DNA of 11,423 nt from Acidobacteriota bacterium (lineage in GTDB: Bacteria > Acidobacteriota > Terriglobia > Terriglobales > Acidobacteriaceae), in contig QIAI01000320.1 in assembly GCA_003224995.1 (NCBI GenBank), positions 1 to 11,423 on the forward strand, given 5' to 3'. The notes below the pieces were generated by a model. It was not told the origin of the DNA. It worked only from the letters and a program-made list of their open reading frames with translations, and ran no database searches. Each line of letters opens with the position of its first letter. Within the stretch, counting starts at the first letter, position 1. The position numbers and the translations under genes were made by a program. Of this stretch, positions 1 through 6,815 are shown one piece after another.

Positions 1-1888
1 GGGCGATCTGATCGGTGCGGCTCTGGCACCAGATGTTGGCAAACCCCAGGAAGAAACGTTGCTGCGCCGTAAAGCCGTCGGTCGGGGGCGGTTCCTTTCC
101 AGCTAGCGTGCTCAGCAGCGCCATGTAGGCAATCCGCAGGCCGCCATTATCGGCGGTGTTCTCGCCCAGGGTTAATTTCCCGTTCAGCTTTACATCCGGC
201 AGCGGCTTGTACTCGGCATACTGATCCTTGACGCAACTGGTGCGCTTCTCGAATTCTTCCTTGTCTTTGCTGGTCCACCAATCCTTCAGATTGCCATTGA
301 GATCGAACTTGGCGCCTTCATCGTCGAAGCCGTGGGTTAATTCGTGACCAATAGCAGCGCCGATCGCTCCGAAGTTCATGGCGTCGTCGGTCTGGTTGTC
401 GAAGAAGGGAGGCTGCAGGATGCCCGCCGGAAACGTGATGTTGTTCTGCAGCGGGTTGTAGCTGGCATTGACAGTCATCGGAGGATACGGCCAGTCCCCT
501 TTGTCGAGCGGCTTGCCGACTTTGTTGAGGTCGTGCTGCACGGCGAAGGCGTTGGAGCGAAGCGAATTCCCCATGGCATCGCCGCGGATGATCTTCAAGC
601 TGGAATAATCCCGCCACTTATCCGGGTAGCCGATGCGGTTGGTGATGGCGTGCAGTTTCTCCGTGGCCTGCTTCTTGGTTTCATCGCCCATCCAGGAGAG
701 CGTCTGGATATCCTGGCCAAGTGCGGCCTCGAGCGCGTTCACCATTTTCAACATACGTTCTTTGCTCTCGGCCCCGAAAGTGGTCTCGACGTATTTCTGT
801 CCAATCGCTTCGCCCAGATCGCCGGTCGCCATGCGTACGCAACGCTTCCAGCGGGGAGCGAGTTCTTTCGTGCCCTGCAGCGTTTTGGAGAAGAAATTGA
901 AGTTTTCATTCACAAACGGCGTGGGCAGGATGGGTGCCTGGGAATGAACCACATGCCAGCGCAGATAAGTTTTCCAGTCATCGAGTGAGGTTGCTTTGAG
1001 GGTGGCGTCGAACTGCTTGAAGAAGTCGGGTTCGGCGACGTTCAGCGACTCGATGGGAGGCGCTCCGATTTCGGAGAAATAGAGTTGCCATCCGAAATCT
1101 GGACTCAGCGCGGCCAATTCCTTGGTCGACATCTTGTGATAGATCTTTTCCGGTTCGCGCTGGCTGGTGCGGTCCAGGGAGCCCTTGGCGAGCGAGGTCT
1201 CGATGTCCATGACGACTTTCGCCTGGCTCGCGGCTTTTTCCGCGGGATCACCGAGCAGTTCGAACATCTTCTGCACGTGGGCCAGATACTGTTTTCGGAT
1301 TTCTACCGACTTTTCGTCATCTTTGAGGTAGTAGTCGCGATCCGGCAGGCCAAGGCCGCCCTGCTCGGCGGCGGAGATCACCTGTTGAGCGTTCTTGAAG
1401 TCGGGCTGGGAGCTGAATTCGAAGAATACGCTGATGCCATCGCGGTGCAGGCGAACGGCTTCCTTGGCAAAGTCGTCCTTGGATTTTAATGCGCCGATGC
1501 GATAGAGGGTAGGTTCCAGGACCTTGGCGCCGGCCTTCTCGATCGCGGACTCGTCCATGCAGGAAGAATAGTAGTCGCCGATTTTCTGTTCGATCGGGCT
1601 GCGCTTGGGATCGTTGGCGGAATATTTCTCGAGAATGCCGCGCACCAGAATTTCACCACGATCCTGCAGTTCGTTAAAGCGTCCCCAGGAGGGGCGATCA
1701 CTGGGAATCGGGTTCTGCGCCTGCCATTTGCTGCAAGCATAGGCGTAAAAGTCAGTGCAGGGATCGATGCTCTGGTCGAGCAGGCCGGGGCTGAAACGAG
1801 GGTTGGCGGCCGGGCTGGCGGTTTGGGTCTGAGCGAGCATACAGGAGTTCAGCGCAAGGACGATGACTGCGATGGTTAGAGTACGCAT
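1..1888 (-). CDS. Secreted M13 (neprilysin/PepO-type) zinc metallopeptidase, C terminus cut by window edge
   Basis: This is a zinc endopeptidase of family M13, expected to act on peptides outside the cytoplasm. The 629 visible residues start with a hydrophobic signal segment (MRTLTIAVIVLALNSCMLAQ), followed by the M13 N-terminal motif around DPCTDFYAYACSKW. The substrate-binding motif NASY lies at residues 474-477, next to FPAGILQPPFF. The catalytic motif HELTH is at 515-519 (Zn ligands H515 and H519, catalytic E516), and the third ligand region GENTADNGG supplies E576 and D580. M13 enzymes are usually 650-700 residues, so roughly 40-60 C-terminal residues lie outside the window. The start is supported by GAGG (1894-1897) five bases before ATG. 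A Cys at residue 16 gives a poor lipobox (LNSC), so lipoprotein anchoring is possible but weak. The family call is secure; the substrate is unknown. Confidence 0.95.
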   Translation of the reverse strand, partial: MRTLTIAVIVLALNSCMLAQTQTASPAANPRFSPGLLDQSIDPCTDFYAYACSKWQAQNPIPSDRPSWGRFNELQDRGEILVRGILEKYSANDPKRSPIEQKIGDYYSSCMDESAIEKAGAKVLEPTLYRIGALKSKDDFAKEAVRLHRDGISVFFEFSSQPDFKNAQQVISAAEQGGLGLPDRDYYLKDDEKSVEIRKQYLAHVQKMFELLGDPAEKAASQAKVVMDIETSLAKGSLDRTSQREPEKIYHKMSTKELAALSPDFGWQLYFSEIGAPPIESLNVAEPDFFKQFDATLKATSLDDWKTYLRWHVVHSQAPILPTPFVNENFNFFSKTLQGTKELAPRWKRCVRMATGDLGEAIGQKYVETTFGAESKERMLKMVNALEAALGQDIQTLSWMGDETKKQATEKLHAITNRIGYPDKWRDYSSLKIIRGDAMGNSLRSNAFAVQHDLNKVGKPLDKGDWPYPPMTVNASYNPLQNNITFPAGILQPPFFDNQTDDAMNFGAIGAAIGHELTHGFDDEGAKFDLNGNLKDWWTSKDKEEFEKRTSCVKDQYAEYKPLPDVKLNGKLTLGENTADNGGLRIAYMALLSTLAGKEPPPTDGFTAQQRFFLGFANIWCQSRTDQIA

Positions 1889-1891
1889 GAG

Positions 1892-1897
1892 TTCCTC
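1892..1897 (-). promoter_or_regulatory. Ribosome binding site of the M13 peptidase
   Basis: The minus strand reads GAGGAACTC then ATG. GAGG lies five bases from the start codon and fixes the start at 1888, which also gives a complete signal peptide. Confidence 0.6.
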
Positions 1898-1961
1898 ATA
1901 AAGCGGGATCTTTTAACGCCGAAGACGGGACCGGAACTGCATGTTGCATGAAGGACGAGCC

Positions 1962-1984
1962 GGGACGGGCCAGACGCCCGTCCC
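1962..1984 (-). terminator. Perfect 9-bp hairpin just after the PIN/TRAM gene (possible terminator)
   Basis: GGGACGGGC (1962-1970) and GCCCGTCCC (1976-1984) are perfectly complementary around a 5-base loop. The hairpin begins 9 bases after the stop codon of the PIN/TRAM gene. No T-rich run follows it on the minus strand, so it may be a weak or factor-assisted terminator, an mRNA 3'-end stabiliser, or a copy of an intergenic palindromic repeat. It also separates this gene from the M13 peptidase downstream on the same strand. Confidence 0.45.
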
Positions 1985-1993
1985 TTCTCCGGG

Positions 1994-3103
1994 CTACTCT
2001 GCTGGACGATCCACCATAACGGCTGGCGGCTTCTTGACTTCGACTCCGTTGGGAACGGGAGTTGCCGGGGACGAAGCCAGGTTCACGGGACGAGGGGTTG
2101 CGTCCTGGCGCGCGGCCGCGCGCTCATCCCATTTTCCGAAAATCATCTTGCCCGCCGTGGTCTGCAGAACCGAGGTTACGGAAATGTCGATGGTCTTGCC
2201 GATCATCTTGCGCGCGTTATCGACCACCACCATGGTGCCGTCGTCGAGGTACGCCACGCCCTGGTTATATTCCTTGCCTTCTTTCAGGATGAACACTCGC
2301 ATGGTCTCGCCTGGCAGGACGATGGGCTTCAACGAATTCGCCAGTTCGTTGATATTGAGGACCGCCACGCCCTGCAATTGTGCGACCTTATTCAGATTGA
2401 AGTCGTTGGTGATGATCTTGCCTTCATAGAGCTTCGCCAGCTCAATCAGCTTGAGATCGACTTCGCGAACACTGGGGAAATCATCTTCCACGATCTGGAT
2501 GTTGACCGACGCGATTTTTTGCAGGCGCTGCAGGATGTCGAGGCCGCGGCGGCCACGGTTACGCTTGAGCGAGTCGGCGGAATCGGCCACCAGTTGCAGT
2601 TCTCGCAGAACGAATTGCGGGGTCACGATGACGCCGTCGAGGAAGCCAGTCTCGGCAATGTCCGCGATGCGGCCGTCGATGATGACGCTGGTATCCAGAA
2701 TTTTGTAGCTCTTCTTGGATTGCTTCTCGCCGCCGAAGATGCCCCCGAGCGCAGCCAGGTTCAGCAAGTCGCCCTTGTTCGCCCCCACGATGAGACCCAC
2801 ATAGGCCATGAGTAGCATGACCAGGATCTGCAAGAAGCTCTGGGTATGGCCCTCGGGAACGCTACTCCGGACAACCAGGGCGAACAGGTAGGCGCCGATG
2901 ATGCCGAGGATGCTGCCGATGGCAGCCCCGATGAGTCGCTTCAGGCTTACCAGTCGCAGGCGCCATTCGAACAAAATGACACCGAGCCCGATCAGCACCC
3001 CAATGCCGGCATCGAAGTTAGCGCTGCGACCGAAGGGCTGAATGAAGTAACAAGCAACGGCAACAATAAGAACAAATAAAAACCGCACCAAGACCAAGTC
3101 CAC
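1994..3103 (-). CDS. Membrane-anchored PIN/TRAM domain protein (YacL family)
   Basis: A 369-residue protein with the YacL/PilT-N architecture. Residues 1-105 hold about four membrane segments, near 5-21, 31-45, 57-79 and 90-107. A PIN domain follows from about 134 to 255, and a TRAM domain from about 259 to 320. PIN domains are Mg2+-dependent RNase folds. The acidic residues are present: D137 in ILDTSVIIDGRI, E168 in LRELQ, D216 and D234 in ITNDFN, so it may be an active nuclease. TRAM domains bind RNA. The last 45 residues are Pro/Ala-rich and probably disordered. The start is GTG, chosen because GGGGAGG (3113-3119) sits nine bases upstream and the first membrane segment begins right after. 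The cellular role of YacL-type proteins is poorly known. The neighbouring peptidase gene is on the same strand but separated by a hairpin. Confidence 0.9.
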   Translation of the reverse strand: MDLVLVRFLFVLIVAVACYFIQPFGRSANFDAGIGVLIGLGVILFEWRLRLVSLKRLIGAAIGSILGIIGAYLFALVVRSSVPEGHTQSFLQILVMLLMAYVGLIVGANKGDLLNLAALGGIFGGEKQSKKSYKILDTSVIIDGRIADIAETGFLDGVIVTPQFVLRELQLVADSADSLKRNRGRRGLDILQRLQKIASVNIQIVEDDFPSVREVDLKLIELAKLYEGKIITNDFNLNKVAQLQGVAVLNINELANSLKPIVLPGETMRVFILKEGKEYNQGVAYLDDGTMVVVDNARKMIGKTIDISVTSVLQTTAGKMIFGKWDERAAARQDATPRPVNLASSPATPVPNGVEVKKPPAVMVDRPAE

Positions 3104-3406
3104 GACTATGGACCTCCCCGGGAACGTACTCGCAAACTTTCCGCGGCCAGTTCCCGCGTTGACTCCTCCAGCTGCACCGGGCCAACGATCTGTAAGGCGG
3201 AGCTAAGAATGAAGGATGAAAACGGCGCTCCGCATCCCCTACCGGATGCATCTGGATCGGGGAAACTGCTAACCGTAACCGAGCCAGTATATACCTCCTA
3301 TAAAGGGTCGAAACAGCTCGAACGCTCATGCGCCGGCGGTGTGGTCGGCAGCTGGTCCCGTCATGGTACGGGCTCGCAAGTCGCGTCGGCCTGTTACACT
3401 TTGCCT
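3104..3406. other. Divergent intergenic region between the PIN/TRAM gene and the oxidoreductase gene
   Basis: About 300 bases separate two divergently transcribed genes, so both promoters should lie here. On the minus strand TATACT, inside the TATATA stretch near 3288-3295, with TTCGAC about 15 bases upstream, is a weak promoter candidate for the PIN/TRAM gene. On the plus strand TACACT (3395-3400) could be a -10 box for the oxidoreductase, which would make its message nearly leaderless, but no good -35 is visible. Nothing here is strong enough to mark as a separate site. Confidence 0.4.
3113..3119 (-). promoter_or_regulatory. Ribosome binding site deciding the GTG start of the PIN/TRAM gene
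   Basis: The minus strand carries GGGGAGG nine bases before GTG at 3103. No in-frame ATG lies nearby, so this site is what supports a GTG start. Confidence 0.6.
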
Positions 3407-4363
3407 ATGAAGGCTGTCGTCATCACGCGCCTGGGTGGCCCCGAGGTGTTGGAATTGCGCGAAGTGCCGGAGCCGGTAGCCGACTCCAACAAAGTGCTGG
3501 TGCGAGTGAAGGCGGGCGGATTGAATTTCGCCGACCTGATGACTTCGCAAGGTGGTTACCCGGGAACGCCCAAGCCGCCGCTGGTGGCGGGACGGGAGTT
3601 TGCCGGAGTGGAGGAAGGCACCGGGCGTCGGGTCATGGGCTACACCCAGTGGGCGGCCTTCGCCGAAAAGACCGCGGCAGCGCCGAACTTGCTGTGGACC
3701 GTGCCGGACGGCTGGAATGAAGAGCAGGCGGCCGCTTTTCCAGTGAACTATTTCACCGCGTATTTCGCGTATTGGGAAGCTGGCTTTCTATCCGATGCCA
3801 GCCGCGGCAAGCGTGTGCTGATTCATGCCGTCGCGGGGGGAGTGGGAACAGCCGCCGTGCAGATCGGAAGGATTCTGAGCGCGGATATGTATGGAACGTC
3901 TTCTTCCGACGACAAGCTGACGCGGGTGAAAGAACTCGGATTGCAGCACGGCATTAACTACAAAGAACGCGACTACGAAGAAGCTGTGAAAGATTTAACT
4001 CACGGAGAGGGCGTCGATGCTGTTTTCGAAATGCTGGGCGGTGAGCATACGGCAAAGAGTATCCGCTGCCTGCGCGACTTCGGAAAAGTGATTCAGTACG
4101 GAACCGCGACAGGAAAGCAGCCGCAACTCGATGTGCGCGCCCTTTACGCAAAAGCGGCGTGCGTGCAGGGACTATGGCTGACTTATCTCTCGAGCAAACG
4201 CGAGTTGATGAACCAGGCATGGGAGCAACTCTCGGCATGGGTTGCGGAAGGTAAGCTGCAACCCGTGGTCGGGCATGTCTTGCCCGCGCAACAGGCTGCG
4301 GAAGGGTATCGATTGTTACAAGAGCGTAAAAACTTCGGCAAGGTTGTGCTGAAGATCGCCTAG
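3407..4363 (+). CDS. Zinc-free MDR family NAD(P)H-dependent oxidoreductase (quinone oxidoreductase-like)
   Basis: A 318-residue medium-chain dehydrogenase/reductase of the quinone oxidoreductase group, which reduces quinones or enones with NAD(P)H. Residues 1-125 form the GroES-like substrate domain, opening with the typical MKAVVITRLGGPEVLELREV and containing GLNFADLMTSQGGYP. The Rossmann domain carries the nucleotide-binding loop AVAGGVGTAAVQ (141-152). The structural and catalytic zinc cysteines of alcohol dehydrogenases are absent, as expected for this group. The start at 3407 matches where the family begins. The reading frame stays open upstream to an ATG at 3209 that has GGAG six bases before it, but the extra 66 residues do not resemble the family. 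No SD precedes 3407, so initiation may be leaderless. The last 25 bases are repeated just after the stop (4363-4388). The true substrate is unknown. Confidence 0.88.
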   Translation: MKAVVITRLGGPEVLELREVPEPVADSNKVLVRVKAGGLNFADLMTSQGGYPGTPKPPLVAGREFAGVEEGTGRRVMGYTQWAAFAEKTAAAPNLLWTVPDGWNEEQAAAFPVNYFTAYFAYWEAGFLSDASRGKRVLIHAVAGGVGTAAVQIGRILSADMYGTSSSDDKLTRVKELGLQHGINYKERDYEEAVKDLTHGEGVDAVFEMLGGEHTAKSIRCLRDFGKVIQYGTATGKQPQLDVRALYAKAACVQGLWLTYLSSKRELMNQAWEQLSAWVAEGKLQPVVGHVLPAQQAAEGYRLLQERKNFGKVVLKIA

Positions 4364-4388
4364 GCAAAGTAGTGCTGAAGGTCGCCTT
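4337..4388 (+). repeat. Diverged 26-bp tandem duplication spanning the oxidoreductase stop codon
   Basis: 4337-4362 and 4363-4388 match at 22 of 26 positions. The first unit is the end of the oxidoreductase (GKVVLKIA, then the stop). The second unit, read in its own frame, encodes GKVVLKVAF; its differences are AAG/AAA, GTT/GTA and ATC/GTC, which are silent or conservative. Because 26 is not a multiple of 3, the second unit is out of frame with the gene. It looks like a former coding end left behind after a small duplication, or after deletion between two similar genes. Confidence 0.7.
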
Positions 4389-4389
4389 C

Positions 4390-4413
4390 TCCGCGGATCT
4401 AGTTGTCCGCGGA
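4390..4413 (+). terminator. Hairpin downstream of the oxidoreductase (weak terminator candidate)
   Basis: TCCGCGGA (4390-4397) and TCCGCGGA (4406-4413) pair to an 8-bp stem with an 8-base loop, 26 bases after the stop codon. No T-run follows directly. The next T-run (4509-4514) follows only a 4-bp GCGC hairpin (4486-4497). Either could end the transcript, but neither is a textbook intrinsic terminator. Confidence 0.35.
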
Positions 4414-4576
4414 CAAAGTGAAAATCGATCGCGAATCGGGAAGGGCACGACCTCGGTGTGCCGCTATGACGTTGAAATTAGCTTTGCGCTTCAGCGCCTG
4501 CGGTTGGCTTTTTTGAATCTGCAATTTTTTTGCGCAGCATTCTAGTATCCTGTCCCGCAAATTCGCGCCATAAGTA

Positions 4577-4624
4577 TGTCATCCCGACCGGAGCGAAGCG
4601 GAGTGGAGGGACCTTGCGTTTTCA
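4577..4624. repeat. Dispersed-type intergenic repeat (GTCATCCCGA...GAGGGACC class)
   Basis: The stretch contains GTCATCCCGA, then GGAGCGAAGCGGAGTGGAGG, then GACCTTGCGTTTTC. It closely resembles a repeat I know from intergenic regions of Acidobacteriota and several other phyla, commonly in the form GTCATCCTGAGCG..GCGAAGG. The inner part is nearly an inverted repeat (CCGACCGGAGCG / GCGAAGCGG) and may fold. Copy number cannot be judged from one window. Confidence 0.55.
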
Positions 4625-5309
4625 ATGAATTGTTCTCTTCACTCAGGATTTTCCTTATGTCATTTATTTCTTCACCACTCACAATTCAGCACAAAGACAG
4701 GGAACACAGAGAACTTCAGGGCGCGATTCGTGACTTGCTTTGTCCCCTGTGAATTCGTGGTGACTTTCGTTACTTCCTTGTCATATTTCCAAAACGCAAC
4801 CCAGACCACTGCAAGGTAGAAAGTAGTAGTGGCATTTATTTTGTATTTTCCGGGTCTCTGTGACGGTGTAGTGAATCTATATCGCAGTTCACATTTCAAC
4901 AAGCTCCTAGACAAAAACAACACAACATTGTGTGCGCCTGAGTAATGCATAGCGAGCGAATGAATTGCTAACCATGGCTGGAGCGCAGCGTCCAAAACTG
5001 TGATCCCGATTGAACCGGCAAGGGAACTTTTGGTTGGGGTCGGTCGTATCTGATTAAGCAGTTTGCGAACGGGGTGAGGCGCGGAATTTCCTGCCAGTCA
5101 CGTTCGTTTTATAGAAGAGTTACGGGGTTCAGGGGACGGTCTCAACACGGTTTGGCGGCCAGATGAGATCCATCCCCCCAGCAAGAGAACAAGGTCTTGC
5201 GGCCTGGCCCTTTTGTCTTGAACCCCGACGGCAGCATTGTAGGCCAACGGCGGGAAAACGCAATACGGTTTTCTTCCCGGTGGCGCCACCCAGGCCGCCC
5301 AGAACCATG

Positions 5310-5337
5310 CCCGACTGGGGTCGGGAGAGAGAAGGGA
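5310..5337 (+). promoter_or_regulatory. Hairpin plus ribosome binding site of the small secreted protein
   Basis: CCCGAC (5310-5315) and GTCGGG (5320-5325) form a 6-bp stem with a TGGG loop. Six bases further comes GAAGGGA (5331-5337), six bases before ATG at 5344. The SD supports that start over the in-frame ATG at 5197. The stable stem so close to the SD could modulate translation or simply protect the 5' end. Another stem is possible upstream (GAAAAC 5254-5259 with GTTTTC 5268-5273). Confidence 0.5.
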
Positions 5338-5343
5338 TTTGCT

Positions 5344-5715
5344 ATGACAACTTCGAAAAGCTTTTTTCTGGGGCTGGCGTTGCTGCTGGCAACCAGCGCA
5401 TTCGCGGCCAACAAGGGGTCTTTGAGCGTGCAGGAACCGGTCACGATTAACGGCACCCAACTTAAGCCGGGGGACTACAAAGTGCAGTGGGACGGCAACG
5501 GGCCGAGCGTGGAACTGAGCATCACGCAAGGCAAGAAAGTGATCGCCAAAGTTCCAGCGCACATGGTGAACCTTGAGACGCCGTCGTCGAACGACGCAGC
5601 CGTCGTGAAGAATAACGGCGATGGGACCAAGTCCCTGAGCGAAGTCCGGCTAAGCGGAAAGAAATTCTCGCTCGCGCTGGGCGAAGAAGCCGCCAAGGCG
5701 GACGCGACACGCTAG
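5344..5715 (+). CDS. Small secreted protein of unknown function (123 residues), acidobacterial type
   Basis: The protein has a clear Sec signal peptide (MTTSKSFFLGLALLLATSAFA), with a signal peptidase I site predicted after AFA at residue 21. The mature part of about 102 residues is beta-rich and soluble, with no cysteine or membrane segment. It contains INGTQLKPGDYKVQWDGNGP, then VIAKVPAHMVNLETPSSNDAA, then SLSEVRLSGKKFSLALGEE. I associate this pattern with small extracytoplasmic proteins of unknown function in Acidobacteriota, but know no assigned activity. The gene has its own SD and intrinsic terminator and looks monocistronic. Its 3' half and terminator are duplicated at 6816-7041. An in-frame extension to 5197 would bury the signal peptide and is not supported. 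Confidence 0.85.
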   Translation: MTTSKSFFLGLALLLATSAFAANKGSLSVQEPVTINGTQLKPGDYKVQWDGNGPSVELSITQGKKVIAKVPAHMVNLETPSSNDAAVVKNNGDGTKSLSEVRLSGKKFSLALGEEAAKADATR

Positions 5716-5738
5716 TGATTGTGCGGTGATAAGCATGA

Positions 5739-5767
5739 AGGGGAGCCACCCGGCTCCCCTATTTGTT
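5739..5767 (+). terminator. Intrinsic terminator of the small secreted protein gene
   Basis: AGGGGAGCC (5739-5747) pairs with GGCTCCCCT (5752-5760) around the loop ACCC, followed by ATTTGTT. The stem begins 23 bases after the stop codon. A near copy exists at 7014-7041. Confidence 0.85.
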
Positions 5768-5831
5768 GCGCTCAGACCACGTACTAAGCGCTGCTTACCT
5801 CACGAGAGCGAGCCGTCCTGCGTCGGAGCGA

Positions 5832-6422
5832 CTATCGTGTGGCTTCCTTACACTTCTCTTTAATGCGATCGTCACACCACGTAGTGGCAGCTTCCCTTGC
5901 TGCAGCTCGTAAACGGGATCCCTCGGAATCGTCGCGGGTTAGCTTGCTGGCTTTCATCACATTTTCAATTACCGACAGTGTGTTGCCGTGATAAATCAAC
6001 AACAATGCATAGAGCGCGTTGCTCCTCTCTACTGCGTTTTCGTTGTTTTCATGCGCAAGGAAGCCGATCAGTCCGGACTCGGCTGGTAAACCTATCGTAA
6101 AAAGCGCCTGCACTGCTGGGTACAGGGTGTCCGGAGTGGGTCCGTGCATGAATATTCCGTGCTTTTCGCCCTCGCTTAGGGGTCTCTTGAAACTCAGATG
6201 CTGAAGAAGTAAAGGAACTGCTTCCTCGGATGTCGCCTTTGCAATTCGCTGAAAAGCTTTCTGCGCGCACACCAGGGGTGTCACCGCCGCCGATGCATGT
6301 TGCAAGTACTCTGCCGCCTCCGCAGCACTTCCGAATCTTGCCTCGCCGCACTCCTCTCCAATTGAGATGGACGGAAGGAGGCAAACAACACACAAGGCTA
6401 CGGTTCTTGAGATCTCACGCAC
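5832..6422 (-). CDS. Secreted alpha-helical protein with HEAT-like repeats, unknown function
   Basis: A 196-residue protein beginning with a signal peptide (read as MREISRTVALCVVCLLPSISIG, GTG start). The mature part is almost wholly helical: EAAEYLQHASAAVTPLV, EEAVPLLLQHLSF, LYPAVQALFTIGLPAESGLI, AVERSNALYALLLIYHG, GSRLRAAAREAATTW. The spacing suggests HEAT/ARM-like helical pairs, which usually form protein-binding surfaces. Four mature cysteines, including CDDRIKEKC near the end, could form disulfides outside the cytoplasm. The GTG lies one base after the TAA of the upstream gene and has no SD of its own, so translation is probably coupled. The frame is open further upstream to 6518, but that would overlap the previous gene and displace the signal peptide. 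No specific family is recognised. Confidence 0.72.
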   Translation of the reverse strand: MREISRTVALCVVCLLPSISIGEECGEARFGSAAEAAEYLQHASAAVTPLVCAQKAFQRIAKATSEEAVPLLLQHLSFKRPLSEGEKHGIFMHGPTPDTLYPAVQALFTIGLPAESGLIGFLAHENNENAVERSNALYALLLIYHGNTLSVIENVMKASKLTRDDSEGSRLRAAAREAATTWCDDRIKEKCKEATR

Positions 6423-6423
6423 A

Positions 6424-6771
6424 TTAGTCGTATGAGGGAAATTCCAGGGACAGCTTGGAAAGATTCGTGATCTTATCTTTCGGTGAAAAATCGTTTTGTA
6501 CGCTGGGCTCATTTTCAAAGGTTATTTCAACCTTGATGAACTCACACTTCTTGTAAGCATATCGTGTTTGACCTCGAAAATTCATGCCTCCGTCCAGAGC
6601 GAAATACTGCTCCGCGTCGCGACGCGTCATACCCGCTTTCAAATGTCCAAAGTCTTCGAGGGCCTGTTCAATTTGGCCACACGCTGAGCAACCAGGTCGA
6701 GACTGGGCAGGCAATCTCGGAGCAACGCTAGCGCTAAAAGCTATGGAAAAAATGAGTATCCACTTTCGCAC
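6424..6771 (-). CDS. Small secreted protein with CxxC and a BamE/OmlA-like sequence pattern
   Basis: A 115-residue protein with a signal peptide (read as MRKWILIFSIAFSASVAPRL, cleavage likely near PAQ-S). The mature part starts with a CSAC motif, then LEDFGHLKAGMTRRDAEQYF and a beta pattern RYAYKKCEFIKVEITFE. The 'G-M-T-R-x-x-A/V' helix followed by strands recalls small BamE/OmlA-like domains, but similarity is weak and I do not assign a function. The GTG at 6771 is chosen because AAGGAG (6780-6785) lies eight bases upstream and the signal peptide starts there; the in-frame ATG at 6801 has no SD. The gene is first in a coupled pair with 5832-6422. The pair is AT-richer than its neighbours: 6481-6600 has 51 of 120 G+C, against 38 of 60 in 10861-10920. 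Confidence 0.7.
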   Translation of the reverse strand: MRKWILIFSIAFSASVAPRLPAQSRPGCSACGQIEQALEDFGHLKAGMTRRDAEQYFALDGGMNFRGQTRYAYKKCEFIKVEITFENEPSVQNDFSPKDKITNLSKLSLEFPSYD

Positions 6772-6779
6772 GATTCCAG

Positions 6780-6785
6780 CTCCTT
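6780..6785 (-). promoter_or_regulatory. Ribosome binding site choosing the GTG start at 6771
   Basis: The minus strand reads AAGGAG, eight bases, then GTG. The longer start at 6801 has no comparable site, so the SD decides the shorter protein with a normal signal peptide. Confidence 0.6.
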
Positions 6786-6815
6786 CTGCGTTCGATTTCA
6801 TCGCGAACGCCTACC

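Larger units (their letters stand above)
4364..5343. other. Long intergenic region without a convincing gene
   Basis: About 980 bases between the oxidoreductase and the small secreted protein. It holds the second unit of the 26-bp repeat, a TCCGCGGA hairpin (4390-4413), T-runs at 4509-4514 and 4525-4531, a dispersed-type repeat (4577-4624), an AT-rich stretch (about 4625-4960) with decayed CTCTGTG-like segments, and the leader of the next gene. Open frames on both strands in 4625-4995 have low-complexity, atypical amino acid content, no SD and no recognisable domain. I recognise no riboswitch or RNA gene. Confidence 0.6.

Noticed and set aside
344..988. Long plus-strand open frame opposite the M13 peptidase
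   Set aside because: It lies wholly inside the coding region with HELTH and the other M13 motifs on the minus strand. Such mirror frames are common in GC-rich DNA, and this one has no family resemblance.
4672..4995. Minus-strand open frame of 107 codons in the long intergenic region
   Set aside because: No SD, no domain, unusual composition, and it runs through repeat-like DNA. The overlapping plus-strand frame at 4625-4819 has the same faults.
5197..5343. N-terminal extension of the small secreted protein to an upstream ATG
   Set aside because: It would place 49 residues before a complete signal peptide, while a good SD lies directly before ATG 5344.
5221..5343. Riboswitch in the leader of the small secreted protein gene
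   Set aside because: Two small hairpins can be drawn, but no conserved core of a known riboswitch class (for example GEMM, cobalamin or SAM) is recognisable.
6423..6518. N-terminal extension of the HEAT-like secreted protein
   Set aside because: It would overlap the upstream gene by about 95 bases and bury the signal peptide. The GTG just after the upstream stop fits coupling better.
6772..6801. ATG start at 6801 for the CxxC secreted protein
   Set aside because: No SD precedes it. The GTG ten codons later has AAGGAG at ideal spacing and starts a normal signal peptide.
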